From the NCBI GenBank assembly GCA_036524115.1, contig DATDCY010000328.1:1-54302 (forward strand): a DNA stretch of 54,302 bases, read 5' to 3'. Position 1 is the stretch's first letter, and the number at the start of each line of letters is the position of its first letter. This document shows positions 36,801-45,040 of this stretch, one piece after another. The position numbers and the translations under genes were made by a program. The notes beneath the pieces were generated by a model, which saw only the letters and a program-made list of their open reading frames with translations, made no database searches and was not told where the DNA came from. The DNA comes from a bacterium. GTDB lineage: Bacteria; JAUVQV01; DATDCY01.

Positions 36801-39800
36801 CGCTGGTGAATGTCCAGCAGCGGGGCACCGCGAACCTCGCCGGCAAGCCGAGCCTGGCGCGCTGGCAGGCGGACTTCAAGGCGCTCTCGGCGGGGAATGT
36901 GGACAACACCGGCTTCGTCACTCTCGCCTTCAACAACCACCCGGACTGCGCGGCGCCGACCATGCTCAGCGTCATCGAGGTCGACTGCCCGCTGTATCGC
37001 GGCGACCTCAAGGTGATCGAGTCGCCGAACCCCTTCGAGGAGAAGGTCACGCTGCGGCACAACGGAGACTTCGGCGGCCTGCCGGACATGCGCTACTTCG
37101 AGTGGGTCTACCTCCAGAACTACTCCGGCATCCCGGAGGGGCCGGGGACGCCGGGGGAGAACTGGCTCCCGTTCAACCCCGCCAACTCCTTGCCCGCGCC
37201 GACGGACCCCTCGCCCTTCCCGATGCCCGACGGGCAGAACGCCTATCGCGGCCTCGTCGACATCACGCCGATCGGCACCGGCCAGCAGCTTCTCCCCGAC
37301 CGCTGGTTCTCCGTGCGCTACCGCTACCGGGATTCGCTGAACTCACATGCGGATCCGCCGGACAACGTCCCGCCCGCCGCGTGCACCATGATCAGCCCGT
37401 GGACCGCGCCGCAGTTGGCGGAAGGGTGGGTCAAGCGCGTCGTGAAGAAGATCAACCTCTTCGACCAGAAGGTGAAGGACTTCCACAAGACCGACGCGGA
37501 CACCGTGGCCAACATGATCGCCCAGGCCGGCCGCGCCTACGAGGGGGACGTCGCCCTGAGCGACGACCCGGAGTACCTCAAGCGCCTCGGGCTCATCGAG
37601 CTCTACGAGACGCTGCTCAACCGCGCGCTGGCGCTCAGCATCGACGCCGCCCCGCCGGACGTGAGCCTGCGCGACGCCGTCCTCTTCGCCGCCAACCGCC
37701 TCTCGACGCTTTACATGCTCCTCGGCAACGAGGCGTACGCGGACTCCGCGGACCCGACCGTGGGCTTCGGCACTCAGGATGGCCAGTACGGGTCCATGGC
37801 CTCCTCGATGTTCGCCTTCCAGAACCAGGTGGACGCGCTCCTCGACGAGGAACTGGCCCTGCTGGAAGGGCGCGACGACGCCGGGATGCGGCCCTACTAC
37901 AACCGCCTCCCCTGGAACTTCACGATCGGCGAGGGGGAGGTCGCCTACCGGCAGGTCTACAACATCCAGGACGTCGCGAGCGTGGAGGACCCGCTCACGC
38001 CCGACGGCGAGATCAACGAGTATGACGCCAAGGCCATGTTCCCCCAGGGGCACGGCGACGCCTGGGGTCACTACCTGAGCGCGATCGAGAAGCTCTACTA
38101 CCTGATCACCCACGACGGCGTCGCCTGGGTGCCGACCGTCGAGGCGATCCTCGTGGCGCAGGCGCCCGTGGAGGTCGACTACCGCGACGAGCGGCTCTTC
38201 GCCAACGCCGCGGCGGCCCGGGCGCGCGCCGGCGCAGACCTTGTCAACCTCACCTACCGGCGCTTCTACGACGAGGACCCGCAGAAGCAGTGGCAGGGCT
38301 ATCGCGACAGCAACCCGACACGCGCCTGGGGCCTGGCGGAGTGGGCCAGCCGCGCCGGCCAGGGGGCGTATCTCGACTGGGCGATGGGCAACGCGCTGCT
38401 GCCGTCGAACTCGACGACGATCAGGAAGATCGAGACCTATCCCGCCCCGGTGCAGCCGCGCTACGTCCTCGGCGCGGACTACGCGCGCGGGGGCCTCGAG
38501 ATCTACGTCGACGACGCGCTCCAGACCTCCGGCTACACCGTCACCCTGATCTACGACGAGGTGCAGGCCGTCCATCGCGCGCAGATCGACTTCGCGCCGG
38601 TCCCGGCGGCGACGCGGGAGATCGTCTTCCGCGTCAGCCTCCCGGCGGAGGGCATCAAGAAGGTCGACCGCACGACGGTGGTCGAGCTGCGGGAGATCGC
38701 CGCGCAGTACGACGCGATCCAGGCCACCCTCGACCAGGCCGACGCGGGGCTGAACCCGCTCGGCGTGGCCAAGGACACGGTGCCGTTCGACATCGACCCG
38801 GTGCTCGTCGCCTCCGGGCAGACGCACTTCGAGCAGATCTACAACCGGGCGCTCCAGAGCCTCCAGAACGCGGCGACGGTCTTCGACTACGCGAACCAGT
38901 CCTCGCAGATGCTGCGCCGGCAGCAGGACCGCCTCGACGACTTCAAGCGGACGGTCGCGGACCGCGAGGCGGACTTCACCAGCCGGCTCGTCGAGGTCTT
39001 CGGCTATCCGTACCCCGAGGACTGCGGCCCCGGCAAGCTCTACGCGACGGACTACTGCCAGAGCGGTCCGGACCTCTACCACTACATGTACGTCGAGCCC
39101 TCCCAGCTCATGGGGGACGCGAACTCCGACCAGAACGCGACGACGGCGCCGCGGCAGCTCGACTACACCGTCAATTTCCGCGACCTGACCGCGGACGCCG
39201 CCGGGGGGCTGACCCAGACCGAGGTGCCGGTGACGTTCACGATCGACGAGGACCGGCGCTTCGGCATCGTCAAGCCCGCGGCCTGGACGGGCAACCGGCG
39301 CGCGGTCGGCGCCCTGCAGCTCGCGCGGTCCGACCTGCTCCAGCTCCAGGGGCGCTTCGAGCGCGCCATCATCGAGTACGACACGCTCATCGGCCAGGTC
39401 GAGGACCAGCGGGACCTGATCGTGGCGCAGTACGGCCTCAACGCGGAGGAGATCAAGGTCATCCAGGACGCGAACCAGAAGGTGACCGAGATCAACGCCT
39501 CGATCCTCGAGGCGCGCGAGTCGGCGGCGGACGACCGGGCGGCGGCGCAGGACGCGATCCTCGTCGCGAACATCGCGATGGAGGCCTTCCCGAAGGTGAT
39601 CGGCATGGCGACCGACGCCATGGGGGCGGCGCGCGCCATCGCGCTCGCCGTCGGGCAGGGGATGTCCCTGATGTTCAACCAGCAGGCGGACTACTCGCAG
39701 GTCACCGAGTTGAGCAACCAGCAGGCCAAGGAAGTCGCGGGGGCCGAGGGGAACGTGACGGTCACCACCATGCGCGGCGACTTCGCCGTCAAGCAGCAGA

Positions 39801-41083
39801 TCCTGCAGCTCGAGAACCTCGTCCGGCGCGAGGCGGTGCTCCGCCAGGAGCTCTACACGCTCGTCGAGGGCCTCCAGCAGAGCGCCGCGCGCTACCTCAA
39901 CGGCCTGACCGCCGGCGAACGGATCCTCGAGGAGCGCCTGCGCTTCCGCAAGCAGACGGCGGCGCAGGTGCAGGACTACCGCTACACCGACATGACGTTC
40001 CGCGTGTTCCGCAACGACGGGCTCCAGAAGTACAAGGCGCAGCTCGACCTCGCGGGGCGCTACGCCTATCTCGCGGCGAAGGCCTACGACTACGAGACGA
40101 CGCTGCTCGACTCCAGCGGCATGGCCGGCGCCGCGTTCCTGAAGGACATCGTGAAAGAGCGCAGCCTCGGGACCGTGCTCGGCGGCCAGCCGCTGACCGG
40201 CACCGGCCTCGCGGACGTGCTGCGACGTCTGGCCATGAACTTCCAGGTGCTCAAACCGCAGCTCGGCTTCAACAACCCGCAGATCGAGACCAACCGCTTC
40301 TCGTTGCGTCGCGAGCTCTTCCGGGTGCGCTTCGACGCGGGCTCGGACGAAACGTGGCGCGGGGCGCTCGCGAAGTACCGGGTCGACGACCTCTGGGCCG
40401 TGCCGGAGTTCCGCCGGTTCTGCCGGCCATTCGCGGCGCCGGGCGTGGCGCAGCCGGGTCTCGTGATCCCCTTCCGCACCACGGTGACCTCCGGCTTGAA
40501 CTTCTTCGGCTGGCCGCTCGGCGGCGGCGACAGCTACTACAGCGCGGCGAACTTCGCGACCAAGGTCCGCTCGGTCGGCGTCTGGTTCAGCAACTACAAC
40601 GCCACGGGCCTGGCGCAGACGCCGCGCGTCTACCTCGTGCCCGCCGGCGAGGACGTGGCGCGCTCGCCGACGGGCGACGCGGGGGACATCCGCGCCTGGC
40701 GCGTGCTGGACCAGCGCCTGCCGGTGCCGCAGCTGGTCAACGCCCGCGAGCTGTCCGGGGACCGCGCCTGGATCCCGTCGGTGAACACCATCCTCGACGA
40801 GTTCGGCGCGCCGCGCCGCCAGGCGGACTTCAAGGCCTACCACGACAGCGGCTACCTCGAGCCGTCGGAGCTGACGTACGACACGCGCCTCGTCGGGCGC
40901 TCGGTCTGGAACACGAAGTGGATGCTCATCATCCCCGGGCGCAGCCTGCTCTACGACCCGGGCGAAGGGCTGGACACCTTCATCAACGGGCCGCTGGTGC
41001 TCGGCGGGACGGGGGACCGCAGCAACAACGGCATCTCGGACATCAAGCTCTTCTTCACGACCTACGCGTACTCGGGGAACTAG
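30875..41083 (+). CDS. Giant exported beta-helix / coiled-coil protein, 3402 residues, possible TcA-like tail
   Basis: The signal peptide is preceded by a basic N-terminus (MMVARKRKQ ... LAVVLLCVLPAAA). In order: a beta-sandwich (about 37-205), a right-handed beta-helix (about 205-620; repeated NCAF/GGAI motifs), a BACON-like Ig domain (about 625-730; ADWITLEPDPASG), a second beta-helix (about 730-1165), and a large unassigned region with DNNGYPDK-type calcium loops. Next come a long helical coiled-coil region (about 2590-3070) and a beta-rich tail (VRSVGVWFSNYN ... TPRVYLVPAGEDV). The helical stretch followed by this tail recalls the pore and TcB-binding parts of TcA toxins, but I cannot align it with certainty. 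Tandem ATGs at 30875 and 30878 follow GGGAGGGG; an ATG at 30803 gives a poorer signal peptide. It is probably the largest component of the extracellular system. Confidence 0.82.
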   Translation: MMVARKRKQGPRAGWRLSALPAALAVVLLCVLPAAAKEIIVFPDTATNYNYVCGGVNDRRTTGVLKESGAACGSVGDLSVPAGAMNWAILYGKLYASSTQVRGKELRVRVETKTGGDLTFKFAHAASGVTPSTITEFPAAQNVTVHLPPSDGVVSHLIDLRGMKGTIPANRRLVFVVDNANSTFVGTVKLELDMRLTYYESVYYVPGDYASISAAIAAPVDSHIFVGDGTWIGAANRSVTFSKALTLLSENGPDRCIVDAQYQAGSFTFNAGATNSTVMEGFTFTHFATAVKVNASAYPIVRNCAFRDNLLADGNLGGAVQVLDGAGAVTTFIEDCLFEGNVASGGGAIGLSNASATQRYLMVRDSVFRGNFAATGGAIALSYSQTTGRVDIERCAFSGNTAENGGAIAAITAGEDDILGCDFQDNRAYDYGGAIYTGKVTGNGIKTVSDSIFRGNSTRYIHGGAIYTDGASVNHCDLIENAAGGGGGGIATTGALYVYNSILRGNTQKDAGAGKEIFADTGGTLNLGYSNVEGGNNSISYKGAASPYTYVGLIDADPQFVAPGVFHLLPTSPCIEAGMDAPPLAAGATVVNEDKDGVKWPQGPDCGAGKPDLGAYGYHGGCGEAVPVIEPMTLLLTARKGGSPPDVATLAIRNASATNLAWSAAADADWITLEPDPASGEVGADAAALGLHVDTSGLEEGVYQANVVVSGQAPSVPAHRTVRVVLHVTRARLVPSEYVNIQSAIDAALSGDEVVVAADTYVSAADKNLNLRGKALHLRSESGPDSTIIDCAGVGRGVTHDFGPPGAILEGFTFRGCSTPGSPNAGYGGGVYVGQYASMEIVNCVFADNHLVASSSDRGGGIYADGVVTVSNCAFSSNIARNQGGGLYLGSNADGSRVIGCRFEGNQSNYGGGLYSTAQDTVVLGCTFLSNTVPYDIAYAYGGGAYLTAYGAYVNGSFFEKNSAVYGGGLYVNNISTTAAPSRVVNSIFYDNSVASTATASWGGGAYAYGSGCKITNCTFYANLHNGGFTGGGAGGLRDANGSPEVRNCIFTGNNAAGASPDTDANNLSYSIVWSNTDNAASHIYGGDLAGSVFVAPTATPPDLRLRTASRAVDTGTTIDDLFSDYRGSVRAIDGREEPVTLQGAQESTSGARFDLGAHEYSDYYGGAAVDGTAKAFKNLRINGKIVATGYEYRIQWDAKDPFPEQMDGRVKQAGEYEARLLLVTDAGRRIELGTWKTALGVGYTVPYTFGAAHVGTWRLRLEMASDPNQFVLSDLFPIQYKALVPYTLGRKIGPPAGAVAGQRPDVNNPAAVYWSTETNELYAIAPYPIQLTWYADKERTTPILVMGIIKTPADPVFHVADAPPVELRPAGTRFSSVAILWSESSAMISSDRFTAPQDGWTTLLFKDSVNPAPEKREFFTVVRTLTWDHQGVTNVTGAPYNGTLGALPPVDPVYPIEKTTGVGALVTDAEHQPNEACSGGYILNEIAPYDGVGDKRAYDRPTRSGQIFAVNDDDPNAVADDLVVIWYRRQGSVTDGAPGVCWPFKPVRYDPAWPAPTTTCVGGQNGACDRIEIASALGSGQLPPDTFGAWDNMIVYNQPDRKLPGFNPNEEHTLLFAAEGTPNPGAFPLRNDMNRFNAGDWAANPVRYTSQPYALVKHRDPVSGEWRFKVFAVTPGNLAYSPEAGNEFNPPYPLNQFVFGPCRDVLPAGVDPADPASPHNGTWSDAVHYAADGSNMATATALKDKDNKLFSIRGGVTVRTYQFYRLHESFWFDLDNNGYPDKPAGTCVPFLGYNPAWTNWNAAWDPAPITYNVIWPPTPTLYVGETLADAKTQAGETEGLPNVKDQCIVAKLWDEAGVRLFDPLKEIRYPDKGTQYPADPDALDPAVVAEVDKLKTDPPVAVGSRVVFLDLPPQLQQRLIYDAVAKKLKLSGQYITTTGEPVLLLNTLSIRELNGIKTALKLEDPQEPKPVLLAALVNVQQRGTANLAGKPSLARWQADFKALSAGNVDNTGFVTLAFNNHPDCAAPTMLSVIEVDCPLYRGDLKVIESPNPFEEKVTLRHNGDFGGLPDMRYFEWVYLQNYSGIPEGPGTPGENWLPFNPANSLPAPTDPSPFPMPDGQNAYRGLVDITPIGTGQQLLPDRWFSVRYRYRDSLNSHADPPDNVPPAACTMISPWTAPQLAEGWVKRVVKKINLFDQKVKDFHKTDADTVANMIAQAGRAYEGDVALSDDPEYLKRLGLIELYETLLNRALALSIDAAPPDVSLRDAVLFAANRLSTLYMLLGNEAYADSADPTVGFGTQDGQYGSMASSMFAFQNQVDALLDEELALLEGRDDAGMRPYYNRLPWNFTIGEGEVAYRQVYNIQDVASVEDPLTPDGEINEYDAKAMFPQGHGDAWGHYLSAIEKLYYLITHDGVAWVPTVEAILVAQAPVEVDYRDERLFANAAAARARAGADLVNLTYRRFYDEDPQKQWQGYRDSNPTRAWGLAEWASRAGQGAYLDWAMGNALLPSNSTTIRKIETYPAPVQPRYVLGADYARGGLEIYVDDALQTSGYTVTLIYDEVQAVHRAQIDFAPVPAATREIVFRVSLPAEGIKKVDRTTVVELREIAAQYDAIQATLDQADAGLNPLGVAKDTVPFDIDPVLVASGQTHFEQIYNRALQSLQNAATVFDYANQSSQMLRRQQDRLDDFKRTVADREADFTSRLVEVFGYPYPEDCGPGKLYATDYCQSGPDLYHYMYVEPSQLMGDANSDQNATTAPRQLDYTVNFRDLTADAAGGLTQTEVPVTFTIDEDRRFGIVKPAAWTGNRRAVGALQLARSDLLQLQGRFERAIIEYDTLIGQVEDQRDLIVAQYGLNAEEIKVIQDANQKVTEINASILEARESAADDRAAAQDAILVANIAMEAFPKVIGMATDAMGAARAIALAVGQGMSLMFNQQADYSQVTELSNQQAKEVAGAEGNVTVTTMRGDFAVKQQILQLENLVRREAVLRQELYTLVEGLQQSAARYLNGLTAGERILEERLRFRKQTAAQVQDYRYTDMTFRVFRNDGLQKYKAQLDLAGRYAYLAAKAYDYETTLLDSSGMAGAAFLKDIVKERSLGTVLGGQPLTGTGLADVLRRLAMNFQVLKPQLGFNNPQIETNRFSLRRELFRVRFDAGSDETWRGALAKYRVDDLWAVPEFRRFCRPFAAPGVAQPGLVIPFRTTVTSGLNFFGWPLGGGDSYYSAANFATKVRSVGVWFSNYNATGLAQTPRVYLVPAGEDVARSPTGDAGDIRAWRVLDQRLPVPQLVNARELSGDRAWIPSVNTILDEFGAPRRQADFKAYHDSGYLEPSELTYDTRLVGRSVWNTKWMLIIPGRSLLYDPGEGLDTFINGPLVLGGTGDRSNNGISDIKLFFTTYAYSGN

Positions 41084-41087
41084 AGCC

Positions 41088-42146
41088 ATGGGCGCGCACG
41101 GGATGGGCGTGAAGATGCGGGGGCCGGCTGCCGGCGCGGCACTGGCTCTCGTCTGCTCACTGGGGGGCGCGGCACCCGCGCCGGCAGCCGATGCGCCGGC
41201 CCCGCCTGGACAGGGCCGGGCGCTCGCGGATGTCGCCGGCCGCACGATCTCGGTCGCCGACCTCGAAGGTTACGTGCGGATGCGTCCCCAGAAGCGCGAC
41301 GTCGAGCCGGGCGAGGAGGCCGTCCGCAGGCGGCTCGAGGAGCTGGTCCAGACCGAGGCCCTCTACGCCGAGGCGTTGCGCCGGGGCATCGACCGGGAAC
41401 CCGACGTCAGGCAGACGATCCGGCAGGTGGTTGTCCAGCGGCTGCTGGAGCGCGAGGTCGACCGCCCGGCGTTCGAACGGAAGATCGCCGAGGATGAGTT
41501 GAAGCGCTACTACGACGAGCACCTCACCGACTTTGTCCGCACGGAGCGGGCGCGGGCCTCCGACATCTTCTTCGCGGCGCCGGAGAGCGGTGATCCAGCC
41601 GTCCGCGCGGAGAAACGCAAGAAGGCCGAGGCGGTGCTGGCGGAGGCGCTGGCGCTGCAGGACACGCGGTTCGGCTTCGGCGAGCTGGTGCTGAAGCACT
41701 CCGACGAGCCCGCCGGTCGGCCGAAGGGGGACACCGGCTTCTTCGACCGGGAGGGAAAGCCCGGCGGGATCCCGCGGCAGCTCGCGGAGGCGCTGTTCGC
41801 GGTGGAGCGGCCTGGGGCGATGACGGGCAGCGTCGTCGCGGCGCCCGACGGCTTCTACATCGCGATGCTCACCGGGCGCCAGTCGGCCGTCTCCCGGCCC
41901 TTCGAGGACGAGGGCGTCCGCCGCGAGATCGACGATCGGATCCGCACCGCGGAACGTCGCCGCCGACAGGACGAGTTCGTGGCGGCGATTCGCAGCGCGG
42001 CAGGCGTGAAGGTGGACGAGGCCGCGCTCGGGGAATTGCTGGCCGCCTTACGCGCGGAGGGCGCGGCGTCACAGATCGGCCTTCCAGTGCTGCCGGGAGC
42101 GAGTTCGCAGCAGGCGCCGCCGTCGGTGCCGGGGATCGGGCGATGA
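41088..42146 (+). CDS. Periplasmic SurA/PpiC-type peptidyl-prolyl isomerase
   Basis: This 352-residue protein is exported or membrane-tethered by an N-terminal hydrophobic segment (AAGAALALVCSLGGAAPAPA). Residues about 45-150 form a helical SurA-N-like chaperone region, and about 155-265 a parvulin (PpiC) domain recognisable from RASDIFF, FGELVLKHSDEPAGRPKGDTGFF, LAEALFAVERPGAMTG and PDGFYIAMLTGR. Such foldases assist exported beta-rich proteins. It begins 4 nt after the giant beta-helix gene and its stop overlaps the next frame, so it is embedded in the locus and is probably a dedicated chaperone for its products. In-frame ATGs at residues 6 and 10 are alternative starts; no strong ribosome-binding site decides. 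Confidence 0.85.
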   Translation: MGAHGMGVKMRGPAAGAALALVCSLGGAAPAPAADAPAPPGQGRALADVAGRTISVADLEGYVRMRPQKRDVEPGEEAVRRRLEELVQTEALYAEALRRGIDREPDVRQTIRQVVVQRLLEREVDRPAFERKIAEDELKRYYDEHLTDFVRTERARASDIFFAAPESGDPAVRAEKRKKAEAVLAEALALQDTRFGFGELVLKHSDEPAGRPKGDTGFFDREGKPGGIPRQLAEALFAVERPGAMTGSVVAAPDGFYIAMLTGRQSAVSRPFEDEGVRREIDDRIRTAERRRRQDEFVAAIRSAAGVKVDEAALGELLAALRAEGAASQIGLPVLPGASSQQAPPSVPGIGR

Positions 42147-42169
42147 GAGCGTGGGGAGGTGAGGGAGTC

Positions 42170-45019
42170 ATGAAGAGCAGGGACCGGGTGGCCGGTGTTG
42201 CAGCACTTTCAGCGCTGGCCGTGGTGCTCGTACTGTCAACCGCCGCCCTCGCCAAGATCCCGGAGCCGCACCACGTGGTGTACGGGGCCGTGACGGTGGA
42301 CGGTGTGGCGGCGACCAAGGGCGTGGTGGCGCTGCTGCCGGCGGGCTCGACCGAGCCGATCGCGACGTACGCGCTGGGCTCGCAGCCGGGCGCGGAGGGC
42401 AAGTACGTGCTGCGGGTGCCGATCGACGCGCTGTATCCACGTGCGGCGGGGACGGCGCGCCCCGGCGATGCGGCGCAGATCCTGGTCAACGGTCTGTGGG
42501 GCGGGGACGTGACCATCGGCGAGAAGGGCAGCTTCCAGGAGCTGGCGCTGGCGGCCACATCCGAGCACAAGATCGTCTTCGTCGCCGGTCCCGGCGGCGT
42601 GCCCAACCCGGCGGAGTCCGGCGGGACGGCGGGCGTCGGTGTTCTGGCCCGCGACACGCTGGGGCACACGCTGAGCTATGCGTGGAGCGCGCTGTGCCCG
42701 GGGCTGGCAGGGGCGGGGAGCTTTGAGGACGCGACGAAGGCGGCGACGCTGTGGACGGCGCCGGCGAACCTGACGGGCGCTCCGCAGGGGTGCACGCTGA
42801 CGGTGCAGGCGGGGGACGGGCAGGGGCTGGCGGCGAGCCGCTCGTACAGTCAGGGGGTGCTGGCGCTGCCGGATCGCGTGACGCTGGTGAGCGGGCCGTC
42901 GGGGACGCCCAACCCGGTGGCCTCGGACGGCGTGGTGACCTTGAGCGCCACGGCGCAGGACAGCTTCGGGCACGCGGTGGCCTTCGTGTGGAGCGCGCAG
43001 TGCGCGGGGCTCGAGGGCAACGGGACGTTCGTGACGGCATCCGACGGGACGATCACGTGGACAGCGCCGGGCAACTACACGGGCGAGGCGCGCGAGTGCC
43101 GGCTGCAGGTGGTGGCCGGCGACGGGCTGGGGCACGAGGTGCAGGGGGCGTACGCGCAGCAGGTGAGCTCGGACGCGCACGTGATCGCGATCTCCTCGCC
43201 GGCGGGCGGTGCGCCCAACCCGGCATCGCCCGGGGCGGTGGTGAGCCTCTCGGTGGAGGCGTCGGACAACCAGGGGCACCCGCTGCGCTACGCGTGGCGG
43301 GCGTCGTGCGTGGGGCTGACGGGCAACGGGAGCTTCGACGACGCGACGAGCCGCACGCCGCGCTGGACGGCGCCGGGCAAGAGCGTGCCGGGGCCGGGCG
43401 CGTGCGCGATGGAGGTGCGCCTGGACGACGGACTCGGCGCGAGCCGGGTGAGCGGCTACCGGCAGGTGGTGTCGGACGGCCGCCCGGTGGCGGTGGCGAG
43501 CGCGAGCGCGGCGTCGGTGGCGTGCCCGGGCGAGATCACCTTCGACGGCAGCGGCTCGTACCACCCCAGCGGGGCGCGCCGGGTGGTGAAGTGGGAGTGG
43601 GACTTTCACTACGAGCGGGGCGAGTTCCGGACCGAGGCGGTGGGCGCGCAGGTGTCGTACGCCTACGGCGATGTGGGTCCGCACACGGTGGCGCTGCGGG
43701 TGAGCGATGACGCGCCGCTGCCGGGTCGGGACATCGCGACGCTGGAGGTGCGCACGGAGGGCGCGGCGCCGGTGGCGAGCGCAGGCGGTCCGTACGCGAT
43801 CGGCTACGGCTCGCCGCTGGCGCTGGACGGCTCGTGGAGCACGGACCCGGACGTGGCGTGCGGGGACCGGGTGGAGGGCTACGCCTGGGACCTGGACGAC
43901 GACGGGGAGTACGACGACGCGGCGGGGATCAAGCCGCTGTTGAGCTGGACGCAGGTGCGGCAGGTGGTCTGCGGCGGCTCGTGCGAGGTGGGGCTGGCGT
44001 ACCCGCTGTCGCTGCGGGTGACGGACCGGCTGGGGTACACGGCGGAGGCGCCGGCGCAGGTGACGATCGGCGCTCTGGAGGTGCCGATCCGCCTGGCCTC
44101 GCCCAACGGCGGGGAGGTGCTGGGGACGGGCACGAGCGCGGCGGTGCGCTTCGTGAGCGGTGCGACGGTGGAGGAGGTGCGGCTGCTGCTGCGCCGCGGC
44201 GACGGTCCCTGGCGGACGGTGCTGCCGTCGGGCACGTACCGCGCGGCGGGGACGGCGGAGGACGGCGCGGTGGTGGACGGGGTGCGTTTCTGGAAGGTGC
44301 CGCCGGCGCTGGAAGGGACGTACCGGGACTACGCGCTGAAGGTGGTGGGGTATACCGGCGGGGACGCGGTGGGCTCGGACGAGAGTGACGGGCGCATCGG
44401 GATCGGGCCGGTGGAGGTGACGGCGCCGGCGACGGGGGCTCTGCTCGTGGGCGGTCGGCGGGCGAGCGTGCGCTGGAGCCGCTGGGCGACGGTGCGGCCG
44501 GTGGCGGCGGTGCGGATCAGGTACACGGTCGACGGGGGCGAGAGCTGGCAGCTGGCGGGGTACGCGCGCCCCGGTGCGGGGGAGTACTCCTGGCGGGTGC
44601 CGGTGCTGCGCCGGCGCAGCGATCGCTGCCGCGTGGCGGTGGAGCTGCTCGGCGTGATGGGCGCGGTGCTGGGGCGGGACGCGGGCGCCGGCGCCTTCAG
44701 CATCGGCGGCGGGGTGGAGCTGCTCGGGCCGCAGGCGGGGGACCTGGTCTACGGCGGGACCGGGAGGCTGGTGCGCTGGCAGACGGCGGCGATCGGGCCG
44801 GTGGCCCGCACGCGCGTCTCGTCGAGCCTGGACGGCGGTGCGACATGGACAGTGTTGGCGACGCTGGCGGGCAATCCGGGTGAGTACGCGTGGGATGCGC
44901 CGGCGGTGACGGAGGCCAACGCGCAGTGCCGTCTGGCGGTGGCGCTGCTGGACGCGCGCGGGGCGGTGCTCGCGCGCGATGAGGGGGAGGGGCTCTTTAC
45001 GCTCGTGCCGAAGCCCTGA
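42170..45019 (+). CDS. Exported multi-Ig/PKD repeat protein, paralogue of the first gene of the locus
   Basis: This 949-residue protein has a signal peptide (VAGVAALSALAVVLVLSTAALA). The N-terminal domain (about 30-135) is homologous to that of the 20392 gene product. Three Ig-like repeats follow (about 140-435), each with a G-P-x-G-x-P-N-P start and one Cys pair (SALCPGL/GCTL, SAQCAGL/ECRL, RASCVGL/ACAM). Two PKD domains (about 440-645) contain a Cys-rich CGGSCEV loop. Three C-terminal beta-sandwich units (about 650-949) begin SPNGGEVL, VEVTAPATG and VELLGPQAG. No enzymatic motif is seen; adhesion or scaffolding is likely. The ATG at 42170 follows GGGGAGGTGAGGGAG; an ATG at 42143 overlapping the foldase stop is an alternative. 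It is the last gene before a strong hairpin. Confidence 0.83.
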   Translation: MKSRDRVAGVAALSALAVVLVLSTAALAKIPEPHHVVYGAVTVDGVAATKGVVALLPAGSTEPIATYALGSQPGAEGKYVLRVPIDALYPRAAGTARPGDAAQILVNGLWGGDVTIGEKGSFQELALAATSEHKIVFVAGPGGVPNPAESGGTAGVGVLARDTLGHTLSYAWSALCPGLAGAGSFEDATKAATLWTAPANLTGAPQGCTLTVQAGDGQGLAASRSYSQGVLALPDRVTLVSGPSGTPNPVASDGVVTLSATAQDSFGHAVAFVWSAQCAGLEGNGTFVTASDGTITWTAPGNYTGEARECRLQVVAGDGLGHEVQGAYAQQVSSDAHVIAISSPAGGAPNPASPGAVVSLSVEASDNQGHPLRYAWRASCVGLTGNGSFDDATSRTPRWTAPGKSVPGPGACAMEVRLDDGLGASRVSGYRQVVSDGRPVAVASASAASVACPGEITFDGSGSYHPSGARRVVKWEWDFHYERGEFRTEAVGAQVSYAYGDVGPHTVALRVSDDAPLPGRDIATLEVRTEGAAPVASAGGPYAIGYGSPLALDGSWSTDPDVACGDRVEGYAWDLDDDGEYDDAAGIKPLLSWTQVRQVVCGGSCEVGLAYPLSLRVTDRLGYTAEAPAQVTIGALEVPIRLASPNGGEVLGTGTSAAVRFVSGATVEEVRLLLRRGDGPWRTVLPSGTYRAAGTAEDGAVVDGVRFWKVPPALEGTYRDYALKVVGYTGGDAVGSDESDGRIGIGPVEVTAPATGALLVGGRRASVRWSRWATVRPVAAVRIRYTVDGGESWQLAGYARPGAGEYSWRVPVLRRRSDRCRVAVELLGVMGAVLGRDAGAGAFSIGGGVELLGPQAGDLVYGGTGRLVRWQTAAIGPVARTRVSSSLDGGATWTVLATLAGNPGEYAWDAPAVTEANAQCRLAVALLDARGAVLARDEGEGLFTLVPKP

Positions 45020-45040
45020 TCTGCGGGAACTTCACGGAGT

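Noticed and set aside
29660-37060. A 2466-residue open frame on the minus strand opposite the GWN and giant genes
   Set aside because: It is Arg/Val/His/Asp-rich low-complexity sequence with no domain, lies antisense to clear coding sequence, and is expected where GC-rich codons remove stops from other frames. The same applies to the other long antisense frames (for example 37343-41245, 22227-25568, 25701-28979, 5593-8472, 45136-48639).
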